Source: Pseudarthrobacter naphthalenicus (lineage in GTDB: Bacteria > Actinomycetota > Actinomycetes > Actinomycetales > Micrococcaceae). Taken from it: 64,000 nt of DNA. Below are positions 1 to 8,174 of this stretch, in pieces (within the stretch, counting starts at the first letter, position 1; every line of letters begins with the position of its first letter). The notes below the pieces were generated by a model. That model searched no databases and was not told the DNA's origin. It was given only the letters and a program-made list of their open reading frames with translations. The stretch lies in assembly GCF_029076445.1 (NCBI RefSeq), contig NZ_JARESG010000003.1:186001-250000 (forward strand), written 5' to 3'. Position numbers and translations under genes: made by a program.

Positions 1-97
1 TACCGTTGCGGGATACCTGTTGTTGGGGAGTGAAAAGAACGCGCCGCCAGCCGGTGGCACCGCTGCCAAGGGGTTCCTTTCCCGGGCCGGCACCTTC

Positions 98-126
98 TGT
101 GGATAACCTGTGGATTGTGGGGATAA
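98..126 (+). promoter_or_regulatory. DnaA-box-like cluster upstream of dnaB
   Basis: TGTGGATAA at 98-106 is the exact complement of the DnaA box TTATCCACA. TGGGGATAA at 118-126 differs at one position and TGTGGATTG at 109-117 at two, so three 9-mers lie almost end to end. They sit about 170 bases before the dnaB start. I see no gene in 1-297; the region from 127 to 283 shows nothing else I can name. Binding by DnaA is inference. Confidence 0.55.
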
Positions 127-297
127 CTTCTGCGCGCCCGCGGGCTGACTCGCCGGTGGAGCGGCGCGGTCCACGTTTGTCAGTGGCCGCTGATACACCT
201 GAAGGTACGCCATGCTGTTGAGGTTTAACAGCCCGGCTCCGCAGGACAAGATGACTTACGTGCCGCCTGCTGCGGCACACAATGGAGGACGGCAGCT

Positions 298-1680
298 TTG
301 TCAGTAACGCACCTGGATTCAATCGAGGGTACCCGAGGGTCGGAGACGAGCCGGAAGCCTCCCCAGGACATACCGGCAGAACAGTCCGTGCTGGGCGGCA
401 TGATGCTCTCCAAGGACGCCATTGCTGACGTTGTGGAGATCCTCCGCGGCCAGGACTTCTACCGGCCCGCGCACGAGACCATTTATGAAGCGATCATTGA
501 CCTCTACGGCCGGGGTGAGCCTGCCGACGCCGTGACGGTTTCGGACGAACTGACCAAGCGTGCCGAGATTAACAGGATCGGCGGCCCGGCCTACCTGCAC
601 GAACTCATTCAGACCGTACCCACGGCCGCCAACGCCGGATACTACGCCGAGATTGTGGCCGAACGCGCCGTCCTGCGCCGGTTGGTCAACGCCGGCACCA
701 AGATTGTCCAGCTGGGTTACGGCTCCGACGGCGAGGTGGAGGACCTGGTCAACCAGGCCCAGGCCGAGGTCTACGCCGTCGCCGAGCGACGCACCGCCGA
801 GGACTATGTTGTCCTCAAGGACGTCATGGAATCCACGGTTGACGAGATCGAGGCCTCCGGGCACCGGGGCGAAGGAATGACGGGGGTGCCCACCGGCTTT
901 TACGAGCTGGACGAGCTCACCCACGGCCTGCACCCTGGCCAGATGATCGTCATTGCCGCCCGCCCCGCCGTGGGTAAGTCCACGTTCGCCCTGGACTTCG
1001 CCCGGTCCGCAGCCATCAAAAACAACCTGGCAACGGTCATGTTCTCGCTCGAAATGGGCCGGAATGAGATCGCCATGCGTCTCCTGTCCGCCGAGGCCAC
1101 CATCGGCCTCCAGGACCTCCGCAAGGGCACCATCAAGGACGAGCAGTGGTCCAAGATCGCCACCACCATGGGCCGGATGAACGACGCCCCGCTCTTCATT
1201 GACGACAGTCCCAACATGTCCCTGATGGAAATCAGGGCAAAATGCCGGCGGCTCAAGCAGCAGCACGACCTCAAGCTGGTCATCCTTGACTACCTGCAGC
1301 TCATGAGCTCGGGCAAGAAAGTTGAGTCGCGCCAGCAGGAAGTCTCGGAATTCTCCCGTGCCCTCAAGCTCTTGGCCAAGGAACTGCAGGTGCCCGTTAT
1401 CGCCCTGTCGCAGCTCAACCGTGGCTCCGAACAGCGCCAGGACAAGCGGCCCATGGTCTCGGACCTCCGCGAATCGGGCTCCATTGAGCAGGACGCGGAC
1501 ATGGTGATCCTCCTGCACCGCGAAGACGTCTATGACAAGGAGTCGCCGCGGGCCGGCGAGGCTGACATCCTGATCGCCAAGCATCGTAACGGTCCCACCA
1601 AGGACATCGTGGTGGCCTTCCAGGGCCACTACTCGCGCTTTGCCAACATGGCCGCCGACGCCGGAGGCGGGGGCTTCTAG
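298..1680 (+). CDS. dnaB: Replicative DNA helicase DnaB
   Basis: Hexameric 5'-3' helicase that unwinds DNA at the replication fork and binds primase. The 460-residue length is normal for the family. An N-terminal DnaB domain (about 25-125) is followed by a RecA-like core with Walker A ARPAVGKS at 221-228 and a Walker B strand ending LVILDY near 327-332. The core is uninterrupted, so there is no intein, unlike some actinobacterial dnaB genes. The start is TTG, chosen because GGAGG lies at 284-288, nine bases upstream. dnaB usually follows the rpsF-ssb-rpsR-rplI cluster near oriC in Actinobacteria; those genes are outside this window. Confidence 0.97.
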   Translation: MSVTHLDSIEGTRGSETSRKPPQDIPAEQSVLGGMMLSKDAIADVVEILRGQDFYRPAHETIYEAIIDLYGRGEPADAVTVSDELTKRAEINRIGGPAYLHELIQTVPTAANAGYYAEIVAERAVLRRLVNAGTKIVQLGYGSDGEVEDLVNQAQAEVYAVAERRTAEDYVVLKDVMESTVDEIEASGHRGEGMTGVPTGFYELDELTHGLHPGQMIVIAARPAVGKSTFALDFARSAAIKNNLATVMFSLEMGRNEIAMRLLSAEATIGLQDLRKGTIKDEQWSKIATTMGRMNDAPLFIDDSPNMSLMEIRAKCRRLKQQHDLKLVILDYLQLMSSGKKVESRQQEVSEFSRALKLLAKELQVPVIALSQLNRGSEQRQDKRPMVSDLRESGSIEQDADMVILLHREDVYDKESPRAGEADILIAKHRNGPTKDIVVAFQGHYSRFANMAADAGGGGF

Positions 1681-1707
1681 GGTCCGGTCACCGGACCGGG
1701 CAGGGGT

Positions 1708-2676
1708 TCAGCCCTGCTGCAGCAGGTGGTTGGGCAGCCGGTTTCCGGGCGCTTTCCCGCGGATCTCCAGCAATTCGCGGGCATGGGCGTGCAGGCGTTT
1801 GTCCTCTTCCGTGACCGGCACCCACGGCGGGACGGGCACCGAGTTTCCCTCGGCGTCGCGCGCCACCATCACGGTGAGGCAGTACGTGGTGAGGTTCAGT
1901 GCGCCGCCCTTCGGATCGCCCGAACGCACGTGGACGGCGATGTGCATGCCTTTGGTCCCTGTGTAGACCAGCCGGGCCTCAACCTCCACGACATGTCCGA
2001 TCAGGAGGGGCCGGTAGAAGCGCACGCCGCCGGAGAAGACCGCCACAGTGTCCATCCCGCAGTACCGCGAGGCGCAGACGTAGGCCGCTTCATCGATCCA
2101 TTTCATGACGATGCCGCCATGGACCTTCCCTCCCCAGTTCACGTCGGTGGGGGCCGCCATGAACCGCAGCGTCACACGTTCGGCCGTTCCGGCGTCGGTA
2201 TATTCCTGGGCGTTCATGGCTTTGACGATCTGTTCGCGGATCCTGATCCGGGCGAGTGCGTGATCGCGCTCTTGGATCTCAGCCGGGGTGACCGGCTCGA
2301 AGTGCTTCACGGGGACGGGCTTGCCGTCGTCGCCCACGGCCACGAAGATCACCATGCACTGGCTCCGCATGGTGGCAGGGCCGCCCTTGGGATCGCCGGA
2401 GGAAACCACGGTCCGGATGTGCATGGAGGAGCGGCCGGTGTAGACGATGGTCGCTTCCACCTCCACCATGTCGCCGCTGTTGACCGGGTCGGCGAAGTGG
2501 ATGTTGCCCACGTACGCGGTGACGCAGTAGGACTTGGCCCATCCCACCGCGGCGGCATAGGCGGCCTTGTCCACCCATTCCAGGACGGTGCCGGCATCCA
2601 CTGACCCGCTGTGGCCCACATCAGTGGGTGCCGCCAGGAAGCGCAGGGTGACGGAATTTGCCGCGGTCTCAGTCAT
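1708..2676 (-). CDS. Acyl-CoA thioesterase, double hotdog
   Basis: Cytosolic hydrolase expected to release CoA from acyl-CoA thioesters. The 322-residue protein is an internal duplication: residues about 10-40 (VTLRFLAAPTDV, then VLEWVDKAAY) recur from about 167 (VTLRFMAAPTDV, then VMKWIDEAAY), giving two hotdog domains in one chain. The ATG at 2676 is chosen over an upstream in-frame start because AAGGTGG precedes it on the minus strand and the repeat begins just after it. It converges on dnaB with 27 bases between stops. Substrate chain length cannot be told from sequence. A single-domain relative lies at 63438-63872. Confidence 0.88.
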   Translation of the reverse strand: MTETAANSVTLRFLAAPTDVGHSGSVDAGTVLEWVDKAAYAAAVGWAKSYCVTAYVGNIHFADPVNSGDMVEVEATIVYTGRSSMHIRTVVSSGDPKGGPATMRSQCMVIFVAVGDDGKPVPVKHFEPVTPAEIQERDHALARIRIREQIVKAMNAQEYTDAGTAERVTLRFMAAPTDVNWGGKVHGGIVMKWIDEAAYVCASRYCGMDTVAVFSGGVRFYRPLLIGHVVEVEARLVYTGTKGMHIAVHVRSGDPKGGALNLTTYCLTVMVARDAEGNSVPVPPWVPVTEEDKRLHAHARELLEIRGKAPGNRLPNHLLQQG

Positions 2677-2760
2677 GCTGCCCACCTTAGAGCGTGCCCC
2701 CGGTCCGCCGCACTTATGACGCCTGAGCCGCCCGCGGACCCTCCCCCCACGCCAGGCCGG

Positions 2761-2866
2761 ACGCTCTCTCACTTAATGCGCTTAAAGACGGGATGCTCTC
2801 TCACTTTCTTCAAGAAAGTGAGAGAGCATCCCGGGAAAACCCACATTAAGTGAGAGAGCGTTTTTT
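2761..2866. repeat. Nested double palindrome with CTCTCTCACTT core
   Basis: Outer arms at 2761-2778 and 2844-2861 are 18 bp and perfectly complementary. Inside them is a second hairpin with perfect 22-bp arms at 2789-2810 and 2812-2833 and a one-base loop. Both hairpins carry the same core GCTCTCTCACTT, so it occurs four times in 100 bases. A run of six T follows at 2861-2866. The element lies between doxX and the thioesterase gene, both on the minus strand, so the T-run is on the wrong strand for terminating doxX. Confidence 0.8.
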
Positions 2867-2882
2867 GGGCGGGGGTGGGTGC

Positions 2883-3317
2883 TTAGGCGAGGACCGCCAG
2901 CTTGTTGTTCATGCGGCCGAACAGGGCCCGGTCCACGGAGATGCGGCCGGCGCCGGTGAGGGCGAGGGCCAGGGCTGCTGCGCCCAGGAGGAGGACGAGT
3001 TCGTAGCCGCCCTTGTCGGCGTAGACGCCTGCGCCGGCGTGCACCAGGACGAGGGCACCGAGCATGTCCAGGGCCAGCAGGGCACCCACAACGCGGGTGA
3101 GGATGCCCAGGATGAGGGCGATGCCGCCGGCAAGTTCGAGGACGGCCACGAGCGGTGCCGCCAGGTCGGCTGCGGGAACACCCATCTGGCTGAAGGCAGC
3201 CTGGGTGCCGGCGATGGTCCACTCGTTGAACTTCTGCCAGCCGTGGGCAGCGAAGAGGAAGCCGAGGGCGACGCGCAAAATGGTCAGGGCGGAGGTGGTG
3301 AGGCGTGACTGGTTCAT
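2883..3317 (-). CDS. DoxX family membrane protein
   Basis: A 144-residue, four-helix membrane protein of the DoxX family, whose members are linked to redox and thiol-stress responses. The family-typical pattern is visible: an N-terminal helix ALTILRVALGFLFAAHGWQK, then an ELAGGIALILG helix and two further hydrophobic stretches. The ATG at 3317 is preferred over an upstream TTG at 3353 because the upstream TTG lies inside a TTGACA hexamer that looks like a -35 element. An inverted repeat overlaps that hexamer, suggesting control by a MarR-like repressor. The exact function is not known from sequence. Confidence 0.85.
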   Translation of the reverse strand: MNQSRLTTSALTILRVALGFLFAAHGWQKFNEWTIAGTQAAFSQMGVPAADLAAPLVAVLELAGGIALILGILTRVVGALLALDMLGALVLVHAGAGVYADKGGYELVLLLGAAALALALTGAGRISVDRALFGRMNNKLAVLA

Positions 3318-3337
3318 GTTTCGAGTGTCCCCGATGA

Positions 3338-3357
3338 TTGGTTGAAGTGTCAACTAA
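3338..3357 (-). promoter_or_regulatory. Putative operator overlapping doxX -35
   Basis: TTGGTTGA-AGTG-TCAACTAA has 8-base arms with one mismatch. The minus-strand TTGACA at 3348-3353 lies inside it, 30 bases before the doxX start. The spacing and the GTTGA-N4-TCAAC core resemble MarR-type operators (family knowledge). No marR gene is in this window. Confidence 0.45.
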
Positions 3358-3442
3358 TTACCGGCTTTTGTGTTCCAGCTCATGACACGGGGCGTCACGG
3401 AAGCCGGGCCTGAACAGTCGCCGCCCCGGTTAAGCTGGCACT

Positions 3443-4792
3443 GTGCCGAACCGAACTTCCGCTGCTGCGGTACGCCCCGCCAGCCCTTCCCGGGACATTC
3501 TCCGGCTGGCCGTCCCGGCGTTTGGCGCGCTGATTGCCGAGCCGCTCTTCCTGCTCGCGGATTCGGCCATTGTGGGGCATCTCGGTGTTGCCCAGCTGGC
3601 TGGCGTGGGGCTCGCCTCCGCGGTGCTGCACACAGCCGTCGGCCTGATGATCTTCCTCGCCTACTCCACCACCCCTGCGGTGGCCCGGGCAATGGGCCAC
3701 GGCCAGCTGGGCAAGGCCCTCGCCGCCGGGCGCGACGGCGTCTGGCTGGCTTTCCTGCTGGGCGTGGTCCTGGCGGTGGCAGGCTTCTGGGCGGCCGAAC
3801 CATTGCTCACCCTGATGGGCGCCGCCGGCGACGTCCGGACCTTTGCCGTGGATTACCTGCGCTGGTCCATGCCCGGGCTGGTGGCGACGCTGCTGATTTT
3901 CGCCGGAACAGGGGTCCTGCGCGGGCTGCAGGACACCAGGACCCCGCTGGTCGTGGCCACCGCCGGTTTTACCCTCAACATCGTCCTGAACCTGTGGCTG
4001 GTCTACGGCCTTGGCTGGTCGGTGGCCGGCTCGGCGATCGGCACCAGTGCGGCACAGTGGGCCATGGCTGCCGTCTACCTGGTGATGGTCCAGCGGAATG
4101 CGGCCAGGCACGGCGTCAGCCTGATGCCTGACTGGCGCGGGATCCGGGCACTGACCCGCGTGGGGTCCTGGTTGATGCTGCGCACCCTCAGCCTGCGCAT
4201 CGCCATCCTGGCCACGGTTTTGGTGGTCACGGAACAGGGGGCCGTCAACCTGGCGGCCCACCAGCTGGCCATGACCATTTTCTCGTTCCTCGCCTTTGCC
4301 CTTGATGCCCTCGCCATCGCGGCGCAGGCCCTGATCGGCAAGGAGCTGGGGGCGTCCAACCCTTCAGGCGCCCGGCGGCTGACGCGGACGATGGTCCGCT
4401 GGGGCATCGGGTTCGGGGTTGTCACCGGTGCGCTGCTCGCCGTCGCCGCGCCGTGGGCGGGGGCGCTGTTCACTCCGGACGCCGGCGTCCAGTCCGCCCT
4501 GACGTACGCCTTATGGATCCTGGCGGCCGGCCAGCCCATCGCCGGCTACGTTTTTGTCCTCGACGGGGTGCTGATCGGGGCCGGCGACGCCCGGTACCTG
4601 GCCGTGGCGGGGCTGGTGAACCTCGCCGCGTATGTCCCGCTCCTGCTGGCTGTTGCCACTGGCGGCGGGACCTCACCGGCAAGGCTCGCATGGTTGTGGG
4701 CCGCTTTCGCCATCGGCTACATGGCCGCCCGCGCCGTGACCCTTGGCCTCCGCGCCCGATCGGACCGCTGGATGGTGCTGGGTTCGCCATAG
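3443..4792 (+). CDS. MATE family efflux transporter (DinF-like)
   Basis: Cation-coupled multidrug/toxin exporter of the cytoplasmic membrane. The 449-residue protein has about 12 hydrophobic segments in two similar halves. MATE/DinF features include the N-terminal RLAVPAFGALIAEPLFLLAD segment, VGHLGVAQLAGVGLAS after it, and FAGTGVLRGLQDTRTP in the first half. The GTG start at 3443 is the first codon before the charged N-terminus. The next gene begins 25 bases downstream on the same strand, so co-transcription is likely. Substrate unknown. Confidence 0.92.
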   Translation: MPNRTSAAAVRPASPSRDILRLAVPAFGALIAEPLFLLADSAIVGHLGVAQLAGVGLASAVLHTAVGLMIFLAYSTTPAVARAMGHGQLGKALAAGRDGVWLAFLLGVVLAVAGFWAAEPLLTLMGAAGDVRTFAVDYLRWSMPGLVATLLIFAGTGVLRGLQDTRTPLVVATAGFTLNIVLNLWLVYGLGWSVAGSAIGTSAAQWAMAAVYLVMVQRNAARHGVSLMPDWRGIRALTRVGSWLMLRTLSLRIAILATVLVVTEQGAVNLAAHQLAMTIFSFLAFALDALAIAAQALIGKELGASNPSGARRLTRTMVRWGIGFGVVTGALLAVAAPWAGALFTPDAGVQSALTYALWILAAGQPIAGYVFVLDGVLIGAGDARYLAVAGLVNLAAYVPLLLAVATGGGTSPARLAWLWAAFAIGYMAARAVTLGLRARSDRWMVLGSP

Positions 4793-4817
4793 GACCTGAT
4801 CCCACTAAACTGGACCG

Positions 4818-5408
4818 GTGAACCAACCACTGACTCCTGCAGCCACGGCCGCAGGCACCGCCCAGCAGGCTGACCTGTGGAAGCCGGTATTGCTCCGCGC
4901 CCTGGCAGCACTCGCCTTCGGTGCCCTGACGATTTTCTGGCCTTCACCCTCAATCCAGGGCATGGGCTGGGCGGGCGGTCTGTACCTGCTGGCCACCGGA
5001 CTCCTGGTGCTTTGGGGTATCCCCAAGGCGGGCGACGCGCGGAACGGGATGCCCGGCAGGATCGTCTCCGCGGCCGGCGCCGTCCTGACGGGGGCGGGCG
5101 CCGCGCTGGTACTGCTGCACGGGAGCGGGGTGTTCGGCGTGGTCGCCGCCCTGGGCCTCGGCCTGGCCGGCGCGGCGGAGTTGTATTGCGGCCTCCGGTG
5201 CCGGGCCCGGCATGTGCTGGCCCGCGACTGGATCGCCTCCGGCGTCATAGGCCTCGGCACTGCCGCGGCCCTGCCCTTCTTCATCAGCCTCGGACCCCAT
5301 GCCCTGCTCGGTGTTGCCGGCGGCGGGGCCATCATCTCCGGTGTGTTGTGGGTCCTGTCCGGGCTGACCCTGAGGCACGATGCCCGGAGCGCCGCCCGGA
5401 AGCCGTAA
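4818..5408 (+). CDS. DUF308/HdeD-like membrane protein
   Basis: A 196-residue protein with a short polar N-terminus and about six hydrophobic helices rich in Gly, Ala and Leu, resembling the DUF308/HdeD architecture of paired three-helix units. Segments WAGGLYLLATGLLVLWGI and FISLGPHALLGVAGGGAII are typical membrane spans. GTG start at 4818. It follows the MATE gene closely and may be co-transcribed. No catalytic motif is visible; function unknown. Confidence 0.7.
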   Translation: MNQPLTPAATAAGTAQQADLWKPVLLRALAALAFGALTIFWPSPSIQGMGWAGGLYLLATGLLVLWGIPKAGDARNGMPGRIVSAAGAVLTGAGAALVLLHGSGVFGVVAALGLGLAGAAELYCGLRCRARHVLARDWIASGVIGLGTAAALPFFISLGPHALLGVAGGGAIISGVLWVLSGLTLRHDARSAARKP

Positions 5409-5423
5409 ACTAGAAGAAGACCG

Positions 5424-5440
5424 TTCTACCCAGTGTAGAA
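5424..5440. promoter_or_regulatory. Inverted repeat TTCTAC-N5-GTAGAA
   Basis: Perfect 6-base arms at 5424-5429 and 5435-5440 lie between the DUF308-like gene and the next gene, 74 bases before its GTG start. The shape resembles operators of BlaI/CopY-type repressors, but no such regulator is nearby. A chance palindrome is possible. Confidence 0.3.
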
Positions 5441-5514
5441 AATATGCGGGGCGGGACAATCCGGAACATTCGAAACCAGCAGGCCGATTCGGCCCGGCTG
5501 TAGGAGGAAATATC

Positions 5515-5886
5515 GTGGCAGACCAGCAACCAGGCAAACCGCGCAAGCTGCGGACCTCGGTGAAGGGGCCGCTGATGTTCTCCGCGTTCTGGGCCGTCCT
5601 CGCCTTCGTTTCGGTGTTGATCTTCGCCTCCGGCGGCAGCGCCAAGACCCCCCGGTTCGATCTTGCCTTCACCGGCGCGGGCATCGCGTTCATCGTCACG
5701 CTGGTCATAGCGGCCATGCTCTCCATGAGCTATAAGGAGAACGCCGAGCACCTGGGCAAGGGCTCCGGGGTCAACCTCAGCTCCGCCAAGAATCCCTCGC
5801 ACGGGTTTGGCGGGAACGGCCAGGGCCACGCGGACGGCCCTTCGGAAACGCCCGACGCCGACGGCCCGGGTACCAGCCGCTCCTAG
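5515..5886 (+). CDS. Small two-helix membrane protein
   Basis: A 123-residue protein I do not recognise. The GTG at 5515 is chosen because TAGGAGGA at 5501-5508 is an excellent ribosome-binding site; an upstream in-frame ATG has none. Two membrane helices are visible, residues about 20-42 (MFSAFWAVLAFVSVLIFASG) and about 52-70 (LAFTGAGIAFIVTLVIAAML). The C-terminal 45 residues are hydrophilic, rich in Gly, Asn, Ser and Pro, and likely disordered. Function unknown. Confidence 0.75.
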   Translation: MADQQPGKPRKLRTSVKGPLMFSAFWAVLAFVSVLIFASGGSAKTPRFDLAFTGAGIAFIVTLVIAAMLSMSYKENAEHLGKGSGVNLSSAKNPSHGFGGNGQGHADGPSETPDADGPGTSRS

Positions 5887-5896
5887 CCGGCCGGTC

Positions 5897-6487
5897 CTAC
5901 CCCGCCGTCCCGCGTCCGGCCGTCCCGCGTTCGGCGGTCCCGCGTTCGGCAGTCGCCTGGCGCGCCCGATAGGCAGCAACGTGGGTCCGGTTGGCGCAGT
6001 TGCCGGTGTCGCAGTATCGCTTGGACCGGTTTCGGCTCAAATCCAGCACCACGGCATCACAGTCGTCCGCCGCGCAGACAAGCAGGCGGTCCATCTCCTT
6101 GCTTCGGATGACGTCCACGAGGGCCATGGCGGCCTCGGTCCCCATCCTGTCGGCCAGCGGTGCCTCCCGGGTGGTGGCGTGCAGGTGCCAGTCCCACCCG
6201 TCGTGTTTTGTCAGTTGCGGGAGTGCATTGGCCTCGCGCAGCAGCCGGTTCACCCCGGCCACCGCCGTGTCCTCGTCTGCCGTCCACAGCGCACTCAGCC
6301 GGCTGCGCAGTTCGCGAACGCTCGCCACTTCGGCGTCGTCGCGGGTGCGGGATCCGCTGAAGCGCTCCACGTCAAGGAAGTGGTCCAGATCGGCCACGGT
6401 AGCCAGGGATTCGCGCCCGTTTGCGGCCGTGTTGATCAGGTTGACCACCGTGCGCAGGGCAACCTCGGTGTCAGGAGCAAATACCAT
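5897..6487 (-). CDS. CGNR zinc-finger (ABATE/DUF1470) putative regulator
   Basis: A 196-residue protein with the two-part layout of the CGNR/ABATE family: an alpha-helical N-terminal domain, then a C-terminal zinc-ribbon-like segment with two C-x4-C pairs (CAADDC and CDTGNC) followed by ANR and a basic helix. Members are thought to be nucleic-acid-binding transcription regulators. It is divergent from an EamA transporter with 71 bases between starts, a common regulator/exporter layout. The C-terminus is built from repeats of RGTAE/RGTAG, encoded by 15-base tandem repeats at 5906-5950. Confidence 0.82.
   Translation of the reverse strand: MVFAPDTEVALRTVVNLINTAANGRESLATVADLDHFLDVERFSGSRTRDDAEVASVRELRSRLSALWTADEDTAVAGVNRLLREANALPQLTKHDGWDWHLHATTREAPLADRMGTEAAMALVDVIRSKEMDRLLVCAADDCDAVVLDLSRNRSKRYCDTGNCANRTHVAAYRARQATAERGTAERGTAGRGTAG
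5906..5950. repeat. 15-bp tandem repeat, three units
   Basis: Three 15-base units at 5906-5920, 5921-5935 and 5936-5950 differ at only one or two positions. They keep frame and encode the RGTA(E/G) repeats at the C-terminus of the CGNR protein, so unit number could vary between strains without a frameshift. Confidence 0.8.
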
Positions 6488-6515
6488 CTTGACTCCTTAC
6501 CAAAGCCGGGCGTAA

Positions 6516-6548
6516 TGTCAGGACCATAACCCTACTTTACTCCTGACA
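6516..6548. promoter_or_regulatory. Inverted repeat in the CGNR/EamA divergent promoter
   Basis: TGTCAGGA at 6516-6523 and TCCTGACA at 6541-6548 are perfect 8-base inverted copies separated by 17 bases, in the only intergenic space shared by the two divergent genes. The right arm abuts the ribosome-binding site of the transporter. A likely operator for the adjacent CGNR protein (inference from position). Confidence 0.45.
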
Positions 6549-6558
6549 GGAGGCGCCG

Positions 6559-7560
6559 GTGTCTGCCGCCCTCAATCCCGCCGCCGCGCGCGGGTTCCTC
6601 GGCTCCGGCCTGGGAATTGCGCTGTTCTCCTCTGCCGTGTTCGGCCTTTCCGGTTCCTTTGCCAAGGCTCTTCTGGAGTCCGGATGGTCCCCCGGGGCCG
6701 CCGTGACCGCCCGCTTGACCGGTGCCGCGCTGATCCTGGCACTTCCCGCGGCCCTGGCCTTGCAGGGCCGGTGGCACCAACTCAGGGACAACTGGGTCAC
6801 CATAGCCCTCTTCGGCCTGATCGGCGTGGCAGCCTGCCAACTCTTCTATTTCAACGCCGTTGCCCGCCTGTCAGTCGGCGTGGCGCTGCTGCTTGAGTAC
6901 CTCGCCCCGGTCCTCATTGTGCTGTGGCTCTGGATTGCCAGCCGCAAACGTCCGCGGATCCTGACCTTCGGCGGAACTGTGCTCTCCCTCGCGGGCCTGG
7001 TGCTGGTGCTGGACCTTGCCGGTGCCGTCAAAATCGACGTGGTGGGGGTCCTCTGGGGCCTGGCCGCCGCAGTCTGCCTGGCCATCTATTTCTTCATCAC
7101 GGCAAAGGAGAACGATTCGCTGCCGCCCATCGTCCTGGCATCGGCCGGACTGCTGGTAGGCGCTGTGGTGATGTGGCTGGCCGGCGCCACGGGACTTCTG
7201 CCCATGGCGTTCAGTACCGGGGATACCCGGCTGGGCCCCTGGATTGCGCCGTGGTGGGCTGCCCTGGCCGGGCTGGTCACACTCGCCACTGTCCTGGCCT
7301 ATGTTTCCGGCATCATGGCTGCCCGCGCGCTCGGCTCCAAGGTGGCGTCCTTCGTCTCGCTGACCGAGGTGCTGTTCGCCGTGATCTGGGCCTGGCTGCT
7401 TCTTGGCGAGCTGCCGGGCCCGGTTCAGTTGCTGGGCGGTGTGCTTATCGTCGCGGGCGTGGTTTTGGTCCGGCTGGATGAACTGCGCGCCGGGGCGGCC
7501 GCCCTCGCCGGCACGGCCGCACCGCTGGATCACGCGAACGACGTCGAACCCGTTCCCTGA
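6559..7560 (+). CDS. EamA/DMT family transporter
   Basis: Drug/metabolite-type membrane transporter, probably an exporter. The 333 residues form about ten helices in two EamA repeats; the first ends near SRKRPRILTFGGTVLSLAGL and the second carries the typical SLTEVLFAVIWAWLLLGELP segment. GTG start at 6559, preceded by AGGAGGCG. It is divergent from the CGNR regulator gene with an inverted repeat between them. Substrate unknown; amino acids or analogues are common in this family. Confidence 0.88.
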   Translation: MSAALNPAAARGFLGSGLGIALFSSAVFGLSGSFAKALLESGWSPGAAVTARLTGAALILALPAALALQGRWHQLRDNWVTIALFGLIGVAACQLFYFNAVARLSVGVALLLEYLAPVLIVLWLWIASRKRPRILTFGGTVLSLAGLVLVLDLAGAVKIDVVGVLWGLAAAVCLAIYFFITAKENDSLPPIVLASAGLLVGAVVMWLAGATGLLPMAFSTGDTRLGPWIAPWWAALAGLVTLATVLAYVSGIMAARALGSKVASFVSLTEVLFAVIWAWLLLGELPGPVQLLGGVLIVAGVVLVRLDELRAGAAALAGTAAPLDHANDVEPVP

Positions 7561-7645
7561 GTGCCGGCGCGTTTAGCAGGTGCCACGCACCCGGGGCTGC
7601 GCGCACCTGACAGCGGTGCACCCCCAACGCCATCCGCCGATTAAA

Positions 7646-7682
7646 GTACGGGGGCCCGGACCGTTCGTCCGGGCCCCCGTAC
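7646..7682 (-). terminator. Hairpin terminator of the WXG100 gene
   Basis: Perfect 15-base stem, 7646-7660 with 7668-7682, and a 7-base loop. Read on the minus strand the stem is followed by TTTAAT, so it fits termination of the WXG100 gene. It lies between two convergent genes and may stop both. Confidence 0.75.
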
Positions 7683-7695
7683 AGGCAGAGCGGGT

Positions 7696-7959
7696 TTAGC
7701 GGGAAGCCTGATCCTGCTCATTGGCGTTCCTGGTGGCCTTCTGGCCGGCATCCTTGAGCGCCTGGATGACCTGGTTCAGCGCACTCGTGTGCGTGCCGGA
7801 CCATTCGCCGCGGAAGTGGTCCGCGTCCGGGCCCTTCCACTGGGTGCTGTCCAGAATGCGGGTCAGGTTGCTCCGCTCCTGCTCGATCGTGGAAGCACCG
7901 GCCTGCAGCTTCGTGCCAAGAGTCCTGAGCTGCTCTACATCTGCGCCCCAAATAGCCAT
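7696..7959 (-). CDS. WXG100 family (ESAT-6-like) protein
   Basis: An 87-residue helical-hairpin protein of the WXG100 family, usual substrates of type VII secretion. The central turn has W-K-G within DSTQWKGPDADHFRGEW at about residues 38-54, flanked by two amphipathic helices. GAGGAGAAA just before the ATG is a strong ribosome-binding site. No EccC, EccD or partner WXG gene is in the window, so this is an isolated copy. The terminal helix lacks a clear YxxxD/E secretion motif, so whether it is secreted is open. Confidence 0.85.
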   Translation of the reverse strand: MAIWGADVEQLRTLGTKLQAGASTIEQERSNLTRILDSTQWKGPDADHFRGEWSGTHTSALNQVIQALKDAGQKATRNANEQDQASR

Positions 7960-8174
7960 CAGTTTCTCCTCATAAAGTCATTGGATCCGATCCGGATCGG
8001 CATCCCCAGCGGCCCCCGGCTCATCCGGGAGATCCATTGCCCCCAACCTATCCCGGCCCCGCAAACCCCGTCGATGGGCACCGCTGCCCATGCAGCCCTC
8101 GCCACGGGAGTGCCTCCCGGGGCTGCCCGCGGCAGGGGGTCGATTCCGGGCGTTCCAGAGCCTAGCATGACCGT

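Noticed and set aside
319..1629. Long open frame antisense to dnaB (436 codons)
   Set aside because: It mirrors dnaB in a GC-rich frame, has low-complexity Gly/Val/Leu/Asp composition and no domain or ribosome-binding site.
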